From Salininema proteolyticum (GTDB taxonomy: Bacteria; Actinomycetota; Actinomycetes; Mycobacteriales; Micromonosporaceae): 64,000 nucleotides of DNA. Both the position numbers and the translations under genes were made by a program. The stretch spans positions 4,774,001 to 4,838,000 of the forward strand of contig NZ_JBHUNX010000001.1 in the NCBI RefSeq assembly GCF_042685645.1. The letters are read 5' to 3'. Positions within the stretch are counted from its first letter, which is position 1; every line of letters begins with the position of its first letter. Below are positions 23,898 through 32,338 of the stretch, one piece after another. Under the pieces are notes generated by a model. The model searched no databases. It saw nothing but the letters and a program-made list of their open reading frames with translations, and was not told the origin of the DNA.

Positions 23898-23940
23898 GTC
23901 AGGGGCCCGAACGCGCCGGAGCGCGTTTCGGGCCCCTGAC
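23898..23940. terminator. Strong terminator hairpin after ugd
   Basis: A long inverted repeat (GTCAGGGGCCCGAA and its complement) with an inner CGCGC stem and one bulged A. Confidence 0.8.
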
Positions 23941-24021
23941 CGCGTCTTGCGGCCGATAAGAGTCAAAGAGCCGATTCGTGCAGGTGTCTCCTTGGGGATG
24001 TGCCCGGTCCGCGACGCGTTC

Positions 24022-24027
24022 TACACT
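24022..24027 (+). promoter_or_regulatory. Leaderless -10 box (TACACT)
   Basis: TACACT is followed by 6 nt and ATG at 24034. Confidence 0.5.
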
Positions 24028-24033
24028 GGGGCA

Positions 24034-24921
24034 ATGGCGAAGGGGACGTCGACAGCCGTCCGCGTGGCGCGCCGTCCGTGGGCCGCCGCGGCCCTCGCGG
24101 CCGTCCTGGTGGCCGCGGTGGTGCTGGGAGCTTGGGTCGGCGGATCCCTCCGTACGCCGGAGGGCCGCGTGGACCCGCCGGTCGACGCCGCCCCGGCGGC
24201 CTCGCCCGACGGGGCGCACAGCGCCGCTCCCGAAGCGGAGCAGGAGTCCCCGCCCGCCGAAGGAGAGGGCGCGGCCGAGGAGACGGCCGGTCCCGACCCG
24301 GATCGCGATCCGGGCCTGTACAAGGGCCCCAACGGAACCCTCAACAAGGCGCCGGACGACAGGATCGCCTTCACCTTCGACGACGGGCCCGTCCCCGAAT
24401 GGAGCGACAAGGTCCTGGACCTGCTCGCCGACGAGGGCGTCGAGGCCACGTTCTGCCTCATCGGCCAGTACGCCGAGGACCACCCCGACGTCGTGAGGCG
24501 CATCGCCGAAGAGGGGCACGGCTTCTGCAACCACGCCTGGTACCACGAGCAGAAGCTCGGCACCGAGTCGGAGAAGACCATCCGCGCCAACATGGAGCGC
24601 ACCAACGAGGCCATCCGCGAGGCCGCGGGGGAGGACGTCGCGATCGGCTACTACCGCCAGCCGGGCGGGCAGTGGACCGACCGGGTCATAGGCGTCGGAC
24701 GGGACCTGGGCATGGAGCCCCTGCACTGGACGGTCGACCCGGGCGACTGGAACCCCGAGGTCTCCCACTCGAGCATCGCGGAGCACGTCCTGGAGAGGGC
24801 CGGGCCCGGATCGATCATCCTCCTGCACGACGGCGCGGCCAACCAGAAGGACATGATGAAGGCGCTCAAGGCGATCATCGAGGAGTTCAAGGACCGTGGC
24901 TACGAGTTCGGGGCGCTCTAG
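24034..24921 (+). CDS. Membrane-anchored polysaccharide deacetylase (NodB domain)
   Basis: A 295-residue carbohydrate esterase family 4 protein. An N-terminal basic segment and a hydrophobic helix (about residues 15-37) give a signal anchor. A 60-residue linker rich in Glu, Pro and Ala follows, then the NodB domain: AFTFDDGP (catalytic Asp and metal Asp), HAWYHEQ (two metal His), YYRQPGGQW, DPGDWN and ILLHDG. Likely substrates are N-acetyl groups of peptidoglycan or a surface polysaccharide outside the membrane. The start at ATG 24034 is leaderless. It follows ugd but has its own promoter. Confidence 0.9.
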   Translation: MAKGTSTAVRVARRPWAAAALAAVLVAAVVLGAWVGGSLRTPEGRVDPPVDAAPAASPDGAHSAAPEAEQESPPAEGEGAAEETAGPDPDRDPGLYKGPNGTLNKAPDDRIAFTFDDGPVPEWSDKVLDLLADEGVEATFCLIGQYAEDHPDVVRRIAEEGHGFCNHAWYHEQKLGTESEKTIRANMERTNEAIREAAGEDVAIGYYRQPGGQWTDRVIGVGRDLGMEPLHWTVDPGDWNPEVSHSSIAEHVLERAGPGSIILLHDGAANQKDMMKALKAIIEEFKDRGYEFGAL

Positions 24922-25179
24922 ACCGCGGACGGCCCGCCCCGGGGCTCGCGCCGACTCACCGGAAAACCCCTGTCGGCCGTGAGCGGTGGCGTAGGGAGCG
25001 GTTTCGCGGGCTCGCCCGCAGTCGTCGGCGGAGTCCGTGGGACGCACCTCGGAGCATCTCGGCGCTCATTGAAGACGTCCTCGGCAATGCCCCCGGCAAG
25101 GGCAACACCTACAGCCGGCCGACCCGGCGCGGAATGCCGCCCGGAGAGGACGGCGCCTCCGGCTATCTCGCGGATCCGG
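24922..25179. other. Intergenic region without recognised features
   Basis: About 258 bp between convergent genes. No hairpin, repeat or gene could be supported. Confidence 0.35.
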
Positions 25180-26035
25180 TCAGCCGATCTCCACGGAGTC
25201 GATGGCGCGTTCGACGGCTGCCACGGCCATGGCTCGCACGACGTCCGTGTCCGGCCGCGTCCTCGCCCCGCCGGTCGACGCCGCGATGAAGGCGTCCCCG
25301 TCGAAGCGCGTGTGCGGCGGCGTCACCGCCCGGGCCAGCCCGTCGTGGGCGCCCTGCGCCACGAGGTGGCACTCCACCTTGCTCAAAGCGGCGTTGGTGG
25401 AGACGACCCCGATGGTCGTATTGCCCTTGACCGGGGGCAGCAGCGATCCGTCGGGCCACTCGAAGACTCCGTCGGAGGTGACGGGCAGGTCGCGAAGCGG
25501 CTCTCCGAAGGCGTTGAGCACCACGACCGCCTCGACGACGACGTCGCGGAAGCGCACCGCGGACCATCCGATGCCGGCGGGGAGGAACTCCCCGCGCCAC
25601 TGTCCGACCGTGGCCCCGCGGCCCGCGCCCACGCGGCCCCAATCGCCGACGGCGCGCGCGGCGTTCGCGGCGGCGGCGTAACCGGACTCGGCCGTGGGAG
25701 GCTCCGCGCCCTCGGCCAGGTCGAAGATGCCGAGAGCCGGGCAGATGGGAACGGTCGCCGGCCCGAAGCGAACCCCGCGACCCCCGCTCGGCGAGGTACC
25801 TGACCGCGCCGTCGGCCGCCGCCAGGCCGAACACCGACCCGCCGCCGAGGACGACGGCGTCGATCCCGTTGTTGGCCCGCGAGGGGTCCAGCAGCTCGAA
25901 CTCGCGCTCTGCCGGAGCGCCGCCGCGCACCTCGCCCGAGGCCACGGCCGGCTCGTCGAACACGACCGCCGTGCAGCCGCTGCGCTCGCCGGTCCAGTGC
26001 CCGACGCGGAAACCCTGGTGCTCGCGGAGATCCAT
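25180..26035 (-). pseudogene. P1-family (S58, DmpA-like) peptidase gene with a +1 frameshift
   Basis: The N-terminal frame begins at ATG 26035 and encodes the typical FRVGHWTGERSGCTAVVF, VRGGAPAERE and VVLGGGSVFGLAAADGAVRY. The rest of the protein (VRFGPATVPICPALGIFDLA to VVSTNAALSKVECHLV, with the candidate Thr nucleophile, and HTRFDGDAFIAAST) lies in the next frame and ends at 25180. The break maps to a run of five C at 25781-25785. Removing one base restores a continuous protein of about 284 residues. Either the gene is inactivated, or the base is a homopolymer sequencing error. S58 peptidases are aminopeptidases that self-cleave. The start is leaderless (TATCGT, 7 nt). Confidence 0.85.
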
Positions 26036-26042
26036 AGAACCC

Positions 26043-26048
26043 ACGATA
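26043..26048 (-). promoter_or_regulatory. Leaderless -10 box (TATCGT)
   Basis: On the minus strand TATCGT precedes ATG 26035 by 7 nt. Confidence 0.45.
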
Positions 26049-26130
26049 GTCCCACCGGGCCCGACCGTCCTCCACCGCCTTCAGCGGACCGGCGGCGACG
26101 AGGCGGGCCGGTCCGACCCGGCACTCGGCC

Positions 26131-26895
26131 TCAGAGGACCAGACCGCACTCCATGGCCAGCAGAAAGCCGTTCACCGCGATGAGGGTCGCGCCCACGGCG
26201 ATCCCCAGGCGGGCTGGAGGGAGCCTCTTGGCGATCCACGCGGCGAACGGCGCCATGAGCGCGCCGCCGAGGACCAGCCCGAGGGCGATCGGCCACAGGA
26301 CGGCCAGGGTGCTGGACAGCGACCACCAGAAACCGCCGACCACCGACAGCGCCACCGCGGCGCGCGCGGTGGAGACGGACGCGACCACCTGCGCGGGCGC
26401 CAGACCGGAGCCGAGCAGGACCGTCGACGTCGCCACCGGGCCCCAGCCCATGCCGCCCAGGCCGTTGACGAGACCGCCGACGACCCCGGCGGGCCAGGCC
26501 CAGCCCAGGCGCTGCCGCCGGCCCTCGGGGACCCCTCGGCTGAAACGGACGATGATGAACCCGCCCAACGCCATGAGGACCAGGGCGGTCACCGGCGCGG
26601 TCGTCGCGACGGCCAGATGGGAGAGGGCGGAGGCGCCCAGGAAGCCGCCCACGGCGCCCGGCATGGCAAGACGCCAGGTCAGGCCCCAGTGCAGATTGCC
26701 GAACCGCCAGTGCGCCAGGCCACCGGCGACCCCGGCCCCGGCGGCGGCGACGTTCACCGTCGCGCTCGCGATCAGGGGGGTGATGCCGGCGCCCAGGAGG
26801 ACCGTCATCGCCACCGCGCCGAACCCGAGCCCCAGGGCTCCGTTGAGCGCCTGGGCGGAGAGACCGCCGACGAAGCTGACGAGAAGGGTGACCAT
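26131..26895 (-). CDS. TSUP (TauE/SafE) family membrane transporter
   Basis: A 254-residue protein with about eight hydrophobic segments and the two-fold repeated glycine-rich motifs of the TSUP/DUF81 family (LNGALGLGFGAVAMTVLL at the first repeat, VNGLGGMGWGPVATSTVLL at the second). Members move sulfite, sulfoacetate, taurine or similar organosulfur anions; the substrate here is unknown. ATG 26895 follows AAGGAT. It sits upstream of the frameshifted peptidase gene on the same strand, 95 bp apart. TSUP proteins occur in cst-type sulfide operons, but this copy is 5 kb from that cluster. Confidence 0.88.
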   Translation of the reverse strand: MVTLLVSFVGGLSAQALNGALGLGFGAVAMTVLLGAGITPLIASATVNVAAAGAGVAGGLAHWRFGNLHWGLTWRLAMPGAVGGFLGASALSHLAVATTAPVTALVLMALGGFIIVRFSRGVPEGRRQRLGWAWPAGVVGGLVNGLGGMGWGPVATSTVLLGSGLAPAQVVASVSTARAAVALSVVGGFWWSLSSTLAVLWPIALGLVLGGALMAPFAAWIAKRLPPARLGIAVGATLIAVNGFLLAMECGLVL

Positions 26896-27126
26896 CGGGG
26901 GATCCTTACGGGCGGGGGGAGGTCCGGTGCCCGTCCAGGTTAGCAACCGGGTATGCAGCGCGAACCCCGCGGCCGCCCCGTGAGCGGCGGTCGCGACTGC
27001 GAGACTTTCGCCATCCCGCGCGTACCCTCCTGCTCCACTGCATGACCGCAGTCATAGGTTGGGAAGGGGGAGCTCCCGGCTCCCACCGCCTACTGTGCAG
27101 AGAAGCACCAAGAATGGGAGCACAAA

Positions 27127-28077
27127 ATGGGTAAGAAAGTCACCGTCGTAGGCGCCGGATTCTACGGCTCCACCACCGCTCAGCGCCTCGCCGAGTTCGA
27201 CGTCTTCGACTCGGTCGTGCTGACCGACATCGTCGAGGGCAAGCCCGAGGGCCTCGCGCTGGACATGAACCAGTCGCGCCCCGTCGAGGGCTTCGAGACG
27301 ACCGTCGTGGGCGCCACCACCGACGCCGAGGGCAACGGCTACGAGGCCACCGCCGGCTCGGACATCGTCGTGATCACCGCCGGTCTCCCCCGCAAGCCCG
27401 GCATGAGCCGCATGGACCTCCTCGAGGTCAACGCCAAGATCGTCCGCTCGGTGACCGAGAACATCGTGGCCAAGTCCCCGAACGCCGTCATCATCGTCGT
27501 GTCCAACCCGCTCGACGAGATGACCGCCCTGGCGTCGATCGCCTCGGACTTCCCCAAGAACCGCGTCCTCGGCCAGGCCGGCATGCTGGACACCGCCCGG
27601 TTCACCAACTTCGTGGCCGAGGAGCTCGACGTCCCGGTCAAGTCCGTCAAGACCCTGACCCTGGGCTCGCACGGCGACACCATGGTCCCGGTCCCGAGCC
27701 AGTCCTCCGTCGACGGCAAGCCGCTGACGGACATGCTCTCCGCCGAGAAGGTCGAAGAGCTGGTCACCAAGACCCGCAATGGCGGCGCCGAGGTCGTGGC
27801 GCTGCTCAAGACCGGTTCGGCCTACTACGCCCCGTCCGCCGCCGCCGCCCGCATGGCCAAGGCCGTCGCCGAGGACTCCGGCGACGTCATGCCGGTCTGC
27901 GCGTGGGTCGAGGGCCAGTACGGCATCTCGGACGTCTACCTGGGCGTCACCGCCAAGATCGGCGCCGAGGGCGTCAAGGAGGTCGTCGAGACCCCGCTGA
28001 CCGACGACGAGCTGGCGAACCTGAAGGAGGCCGCCGAGGCCGTCCGCGCCAAGCAGGCCGACGTCGCCAACCTGTAG
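27127..28077 (+). CDS. mdh: Malate dehydrogenase, LDH-like type
   Basis: A 316-residue NAD-dependent malate dehydrogenase of the LDH-like (MDH III) group, acting in the citric acid cycle. The NAD motif is VVGAGFYGSTTAQRL. The substrate loop AGLPRKPGMSRMDLL carries the Arg pair (R in GLPRKPGMSR) expected for a dicarboxylate substrate; lactate dehydrogenases have Gln at the discriminating position. The catalytic His is in LTLGSHGDTMVP, and NPLDEMT is also conserved. ATG 27127 follows GGGAG. The product is acidic, with a charged C-terminus. It is monocistronic with a long downstream hairpin. Confidence 0.93.
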   Translation: MGKKVTVVGAGFYGSTTAQRLAEFDVFDSVVLTDIVEGKPEGLALDMNQSRPVEGFETTVVGATTDAEGNGYEATAGSDIVVITAGLPRKPGMSRMDLLEVNAKIVRSVTENIVAKSPNAVIIVVSNPLDEMTALASIASDFPKNRVLGQAGMLDTARFTNFVAEELDVPVKSVKTLTLGSHGDTMVPVPSQSSVDGKPLTDMLSAEKVEELVTKTRNGGAEVVALLKTGSAYYAPSAAAARMAKAVAEDSGDVMPVCAWVEGQYGISDVYLGVTAKIGAEGVKEVVETPLTDDELANLKEAAEAVRAKQADVANL

Positions 28078-28146
28078 CAGGCGGGTGAACGCTCAGCTGC
28101 GCTGAGGCACGAGCTGCCGGAGGCGGCCTGGGATACGCTGCTCGCA

Positions 28147-28196
28147 CCGATCTCGAGGCCCGATGGGCCGGAAGCCCTATCGGGCCCCGAGATCGG
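28147..28196 (+). terminator. Long terminator hairpin after mdh
   Basis: Two 18-nt arms (28147-28164 and 28179-28196) pair with a single mismatch. The loop itself can form GGGC/GCCC. A smaller CTCAGC/GCTGAG dyad lies near 28090. Confidence 0.75.
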
Positions 28197-28348
28197 CACG
28201 ATCTCACGCACCTCAGCACACCTGAGCTCCTTCCAGCGCTAACGCCGCCGTAGCGCAAGCGCTCGGCGGCTCCAATCGGGTTCAAAGGCGCTACCTCCCC
28301 GGCCTCACATACGGACTCGACCCTGCCTCCGGGGCCTGCCCCACTCGC

Positions 28349-28354
28349 TAGTCT
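28349..28354 (+). promoter_or_regulatory. Leaderless -10 box (TAGTCT)
   Basis: TAGTCT is followed by 7 nt and GTG at 28362. Confidence 0.5.
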
Positions 28355-28361
28355 TGACACC

Positions 28362-29144
28362 GTGATCGCCGTGCTCGACCGACTCTTCCGCCGCCTGGCA
28401 GGCTCCTCGACAGCGCCGTGGCGGCCGTACATCCCCTTCCCCCCGCGGTCATGGGTGCCGGACATCGTCATGCTGGCCCTGCTGATCGCCATCACCGCCG
28501 CGCTGGTGGAACCGACCCTCCTCGTCCGCCAGGACGTCGCCGTCCGCGACTTCTTCGCCGAGAACACCCCGACATGGGCCTGGTGGGTGTACCGGACCAT
28601 CGTCTGGACCGGACAGGGCGGCATCCTCGGCGGCGCCTCCCTGGCCGTGGCCGGCCTCGTCTCCTACCGCTTCTCCACGGTCCGCCCCCTGGTCGCGTGG
28701 GTCGGCGGCTACATCCTCATGGGCTTCCTCGCCCCGTTCAAGTGGGCCACCGACCGGCCGGCCCCGCGCTGCGGCCTCGACGGCCCCGAGCCCGGCCGCT
28801 GCGGCGAGTCCATGCCGTATGTCGACCCCGACCACGCGACGCTCTTCCAGGACCTGTTCCCCGCCAACTCCTACCCCTCCGGCCACGCCCTGAACACGAT
28901 CGTCTGGTGCGGCATGATCGTCTTCTGCGCCGGCCCCCTGCTCAAGCCCTGGCTGCGCAAGGCCATCGTGCTCGTCCCGCCCGTCACCGCCACCATCGGC
29001 ATGCTCGGCCTGAACTACCACTGGTTCTGGGACATCCCCGCCGGCATGCTCATGGGCGGGATCATCCTCCGCCTCGTGCAGCGCGTCCCGTGGACCCGCC
29101 TGCCCCTGCCCCCGCTGATGGAACCCGAACGGAAGTACCTGTGA
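28362..29144 (+). CDS. PAP2-family membrane phosphatase
   Basis: A 260-residue protein with about six membrane segments and the three acid-phosphatase motifs: KWATDRPAPR (motif 1), YPSGHALN (motif 2) and LNYHWFWDIPAG (motif 3, catalytic His). Such enzymes dephosphorylate lipid phosphates, including undecaprenyl pyrophosphate, at the outer membrane face. An unusual 35-residue insert with two Cys (PRCGLDG, RCGESM) lies between motifs 1 and 2 and could form an extracytoplasmic disulfide. The GTG start is leaderless. Its stop overlaps the GTG of the next gene by 4 bases, implying coupled translation. Confidence 0.9.
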   Translation: MIAVLDRLFRRLAGSSTAPWRPYIPFPPRSWVPDIVMLALLIAITAALVEPTLLVRQDVAVRDFFAENTPTWAWWVYRTIVWTGQGGILGGASLAVAGLVSYRFSTVRPLVAWVGGYILMGFLAPFKWATDRPAPRCGLDGPEPGRCGESMPYVDPDHATLFQDLFPANSYPSGHALNTIVWCGMIVFCAGPLLKPWLRKAIVLVPPVTATIGMLGLNYHWFWDIPAGMLMGGIILRLVQRVPWTRLPLPPLMEPERKYL

Positions 29145-30361
29145 CCCCGCTCCGCCGCGAGCTCGGCCTCCCGGGGGCCATCGCCATCGGCCTGGCGGCC
29201 ATGATCGGGGCGGGCGCCTTCACCGTCTGGGGGCCGGCCACGGCCGCCGCCGGATCGGCGACAGGCCTGCTGGCCGCGCTCGGAATCGCCGCGGCCGTCG
29301 CTTACGCCAACGCCGACTCCTCGGCCCGCCTCGCGGCCCTCTACCCCCAGTCGGGCGGCACCTACGTCTACGGGACGCGGCGACTCGGGCCGTTCCCCGG
29401 GTTCCTCGCCGGATGGGCGTTCCTGACCGGGAAGAGCGCCTCCGCCGCCGCCATGGCGCTGACCGTCTCCACCTACCTCTGGCCCGAGTACGACAAGCCC
29501 ATCGCGGTCCTCGCCGTCCTGGTGCTCCTGGCGGTCAACCTCCTGGGCATCAAGAAGACGGCCGCCGCGGCCGTCGTCTTCCTCGCCGTCACGCTCGCGG
29601 TGCTGGCCGCGATCGTCTTCACCGGCTGGACGGTGCCCGGGTACCGCGACAACCTCACCGACACCGACCCGTGGGGGGTGCTGACGGCCGCCGGGCTCAT
29701 CTTCTTCGCCTTCGCCGGCTACGCGCGGCTGGCCACCCTGGGCGAGGAGGTAAAACGGCCACAGTGGACCATTCCGCGGGCCATTCCCATCGCGCTGCTC
29801 ATGACCGTCGCGATCTACCTGCTCATCGCGGCCACCGCACTGCACGTGCTCGGATCGCGGGCGCTGTCGCAGTCGCCCACCGCGCTCGCCGCCGTGGCCG
29901 CGGCCGTCAACCCGGCGCTGACGCCGATCATCGCCCTCGGGGCCGCCGTCGCCGCCACCGGCGTCCTGCTCTCGCTGCTGGCCGGCATGGGGCGCACGGC
30001 GCTCGCCATGGCGCGGGACGGTTGGCTGCCGAAGGCCTTCTCACGGGTCTCGCAGCGGTTCGCGGTCCCTTGGGCGGCCGAGGCGGCCGCGTCGGCCACG
30101 GCCGTCGCCGTCATCGCGGCCTTCGACATGGTGGGGGCCATAGGCTTCTCGTCGTTCTGCGTCCTGGTCTACTACGCGATCACCAACGCTTCGGCGAGCA
30201 CCCTGGACCGCAAGCGGATCACGCCGTACCTCGGAGCCGCCGGATGCCTGGTGGTCGCCGCGAGCCTGCCGCCCGCTTCGGCGCTCTCCGGGCTGGCGGT
30301 CCTCCTGCTCGGAGTCGGCGTCTACGCCCTCCGCTCCCGGAGCCGGACGGTCGCGCCCTGA
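29141..30361 (+). CDS. APC-superfamily amino acid permease
   Basis: A 406-residue, about twelve-helix transporter. The APC first-helix motif GAIAIGLAAMIGAGAFT is at the N-terminus, followed by AALYPQSGGTYVYGTRRLG in the first long loop. The unwound helix 6 region appears as FFAFAGYARLATLGEEVKRP, which fits cationic or broad amino acid antiporters. GTG 29141 overlaps the PAP2 stop codon (GTGA), with GGAAG upstream. The functional link with a lipid phosphatase is unclear. The substrate is not predictable. Confidence 0.88.
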   Translation: MTPLRRELGLPGAIAIGLAAMIGAGAFTVWGPATAAAGSATGLLAALGIAAAVAYANADSSARLAALYPQSGGTYVYGTRRLGPFPGFLAGWAFLTGKSASAAAMALTVSTYLWPEYDKPIAVLAVLVLLAVNLLGIKKTAAAAVVFLAVTLAVLAAIVFTGWTVPGYRDNLTDTDPWGVLTAAGLIFFAFAGYARLATLGEEVKRPQWTIPRAIPIALLMTVAIYLLIAATALHVLGSRALSQSPTALAAVAAAVNPALTPIIALGAAVAATGVLLSLLAGMGRTALAMARDGWLPKAFSRVSQRFAVPWAAEAAASATAVAVIAAFDMVGAIGFSSFCVLVYYAITNASASTLDRKRITPYLGAAGCLVVAASLPPASALSGLAVLLLGVGVYALRSRSRTVAP

Positions 30362-30377
30362 GGTTGCGGCGAGCCCC

Positions 30378-30383
30378 TACCTT
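30378..30383 (+). promoter_or_regulatory. Leaderless -10 box (TACCTT)
   Basis: TACCTT is followed by 7 nt and GTG at 30391. Confidence 0.5.
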
Positions 30384-30390
30384 CGGTTGT

Positions 30391-31437
30391 GTGACTTCGC
30401 GAAACGAACTACTCCAAGCCTGGGGCGCCGACAATACCGTCGAGTTCCCCGCGGCCGCCTGGGCCGCCGAGACCGCCGCGCCGCCCGAAGCCTGGCCCGA
30501 CGTGCCGCTCCTCCCCGCCGAACTCTCGGTCTTCTTCACCGCCGAGGCGCGCGGGCAGTTCGAGTTCGGTGCCCGCATCGCCCTCCGGTACGAGGACTCC
30601 GACGAGGACCAGACGCTCATCGTCGTCGGGACCGTCACCGAGGACCCCGACCTGCTCTTCACCGTGGACGCCGACACCGGCGAGGTCCTCCTGATCAACC
30701 CCGCCGAGCAGAGCATGGAACTCGTCAACTCCTCGCTGCGGTCCTTCAGCGAGTTCCTGCGCGAATTGGGGCTGTTCATCGACGCCGACCGGGGCGGCGA
30801 CACCCGGCCCGAGAGGGCCCTCGCCCTCGAACGGCGCTTCCGGGACCTCGACCCCGCGGCCCTGGAAGACCCCGAGTCCTGGTGGAGCGTCGCCGTCATG
30901 ACCATGAAGGGCGAGCTCCAAGGGCTCGTGGACTACCGGTCAGCGGAGTTCTGGGAACCCGGCGGCCTCATCGAGTACCCGCGCGAGAAGCTCCTCGGCC
31001 TCGGACTGCCCGAGGACACGATTCCCGCCGCGGACACCCTGCCCCGCCGCGTGGGCGAGTACTTCTCGGCCGAGGTCGCCGCCCCTCTGGCGCCCTTCTG
31101 TATGCTCGAACTCTCCGCACCAGGGACCGATATGGACATCCGCCTCCTCGTCCTCGGCTTCGTCCCCGACGCTCCGGACCTGCTCTACGTCCTCGATCCG
31201 GAGAGGGGCGAGATCCTCCACTTCCACCGGGAGACGAAGGAGATCTCGGGCGTCAACGCCAACCTCGCCGCCTTCGCCGACTTCCTCGGCGAGATCGAGC
31301 TGGCCTCCCGGAGGGCCGGCAGCGCCGACCTGACCGGGGACCAGTACGAGGCCCTGACGGACGCCCTGCGGGACATCGACCCGATCGCCTTCGAACACCC
31401 GTCGTACTGGTGGCCGCGGGTCTTTCCAACCTCATGA
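30391..31437 (+). CDS. Tandem SUKH-4-type immunity protein
   Basis: A 348-residue acidic soluble protein made of two homologous SUKH-4-like domains (about 1-175 and 176-348). Each copy has an FFTAEARG/YFSAEVAA element, a strand pair with LLFTVDADTGEVLLI or LLYVLDPERGEILHF, the segment LVNSSLRSFSEFLRELGLF or VNANLAAFADFLGEIEL, and ends with LDPAALEDPESWW or IDPIAFEHPSYWW. SUKH proteins neutralise polymorphic toxins, especially nucleases, by direct binding. No toxin gene is adjacent. The GTG start is leaderless, 7 nt after TACCTT. A stand-alone immunity role against a neighbour's toxin is inference. Confidence 0.75.
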   Translation: MTSRNELLQAWGADNTVEFPAAAWAAETAAPPEAWPDVPLLPAELSVFFTAEARGQFEFGARIALRYEDSDEDQTLIVVGTVTEDPDLLFTVDADTGEVLLINPAEQSMELVNSSLRSFSEFLRELGLFIDADRGGDTRPERALALERRFRDLDPAALEDPESWWSVAVMTMKGELQGLVDYRSAEFWEPGGLIEYPREKLLGLGLPEDTIPAADTLPRRVGEYFSAEVAAPLAPFCMLELSAPGTDMDIRLLVLGFVPDAPDLLYVLDPERGEILHFHRETKEISGVNANLAAFADFLGEIELASRRAGSADLTGDQYEALTDALRDIDPIAFEHPSYWWPRVFPTS

Positions 31438-31480
31438 CGGCCGATCCAGCGACCGGGCGACGCCCCGCGCGACCGGAGTG

Positions 31481-32278
31481 CTAGAAGCACTCCCAGTAGC
31501 CTTCAGCCTTCTCGAAGCGGCGGGCCCTCAGATCGTCGAAGCCGATGAAGAAGTAGAAGATGCCCATGTCGCCCCAGCCGAAGCCGGCGTCGGCATCGGA
31601 GTCGAACTGCGCCAGCAGGACGTACCCGTCGTCCTCGGCGGGCGGCCGCGACAGCGCGGACGCGGCCCCCTCGTCGTCGGGCAGGGCGCCCATGTCCCTG
31701 CCGCCCTGGATCTCGTCGGCATAGCCGCCGATCCGGTGCGACTGAGGGGCGATGGTCCCGGTGGCGTCGGCCAGGTCCTGTAGCTCGTCGTCCACGGCGT
31801 CCTCGTCCCGCTCGAAGGGGCCCGCGAGGTCCCCGGCCGCGAAGTCGTAACCGAGCTTGAGCGTGTCGACCAGTCCGGCGGCCACGGGACTGCGGTGCGG
31901 ATGGGGACCCCAGGAGACGAAGTCGCCGGGCGGGGGAGTCTCCGCGAGCTCGACGTCGGGCCCCAGGTAGTGGACGGAGCCGTCGGTGCCCTCGGGGTCG
32001 CCGAAGAAGACCAGGCGGCCGGAGCGGGGGAGGCGGAGGTCGGTCTCGGGAAGCAGGGACAGGTCGAAGGACCCCAGGTGGTAGTAGGGGCCGTAGTCGT
32101 TGCGGGGCCAGGTGAAGTCGTCCGGCAGCAGCGCGCCGCCGCCGAGCTGCCCGACGACGGTGTCCCCGTCCTCGGCGTGCTTCAGGCGGATCGCGGGCCT
32201 GACGAGCTTCGAGACGGCCTCGCGCACGTCGGGGGACAGCTTGTCGTTCATGGCGATATGTATGGGGGAGTGCGTCAT
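31481..32278 (-). CDS. YwqG-family (DUF1963) protein
   Basis: A 265-residue protein of the YwqG family. Typical elements are the early GGGALLPDDFTWPRND, LGSFDLSLLPE and LVFFGDPEG, and the C-terminal block YVLLAQFDSD, WGDMGIFYFFIGFDDLRARRF. The fold is related to SUKH/Smi1-like proteins, and members often accompany toxin-immunity loci, though the activity is unknown. It is convergent with the tandem SUKH-4 gene, 43 bp apart, so two immunity-type proteins sit side by side. ATG 32278 is leaderless (TAGAGT box, 6 nt). A second ATG ten codons in is possible. Confidence 0.85.
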   Translation of the reverse strand: MTHSPIHIAMNDKLSPDVREAVSKLVRPAIRLKHAEDGDTVVGQLGGGALLPDDFTWPRNDYGPYYHLGSFDLSLLPETDLRLPRSGRLVFFGDPEGTDGSVHYLGPDVELAETPPPGDFVSWGPHPHRSPVAAGLVDTLKLGYDFAAGDLAGPFERDEDAVDDELQDLADATGTIAPQSHRIGGYADEIQGGRDMGALPDDEGAASALSRPPAEDDGYVLLAQFDSDADAGFGWGDMGIFYFFIGFDDLRARRFEKAEGYWECF

Positions 32279-32284
32279 GGGGCC

Positions 32285-32290
32285 ACTCTA
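32285..32290 (-). promoter_or_regulatory. Leaderless -10 box (TAGAGT)
   Basis: On the minus strand TAGAGT precedes ATG 32278 by 6 nt. Confidence 0.45.
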
Positions 32291-32338
32291 ACCACACGGC
32301 GCAACTCCCCGATCACGGACGCGGAGGGGTTCCGCATG

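Noticed and set aside
28197..28361. GGGTTCAAA-containing segment considered as a tRNA T-arm
   Set aside because: The flanking bases do not pair and no acceptor or anticodon stem can be drawn. No tRNA or rRNA gene was found in the window.
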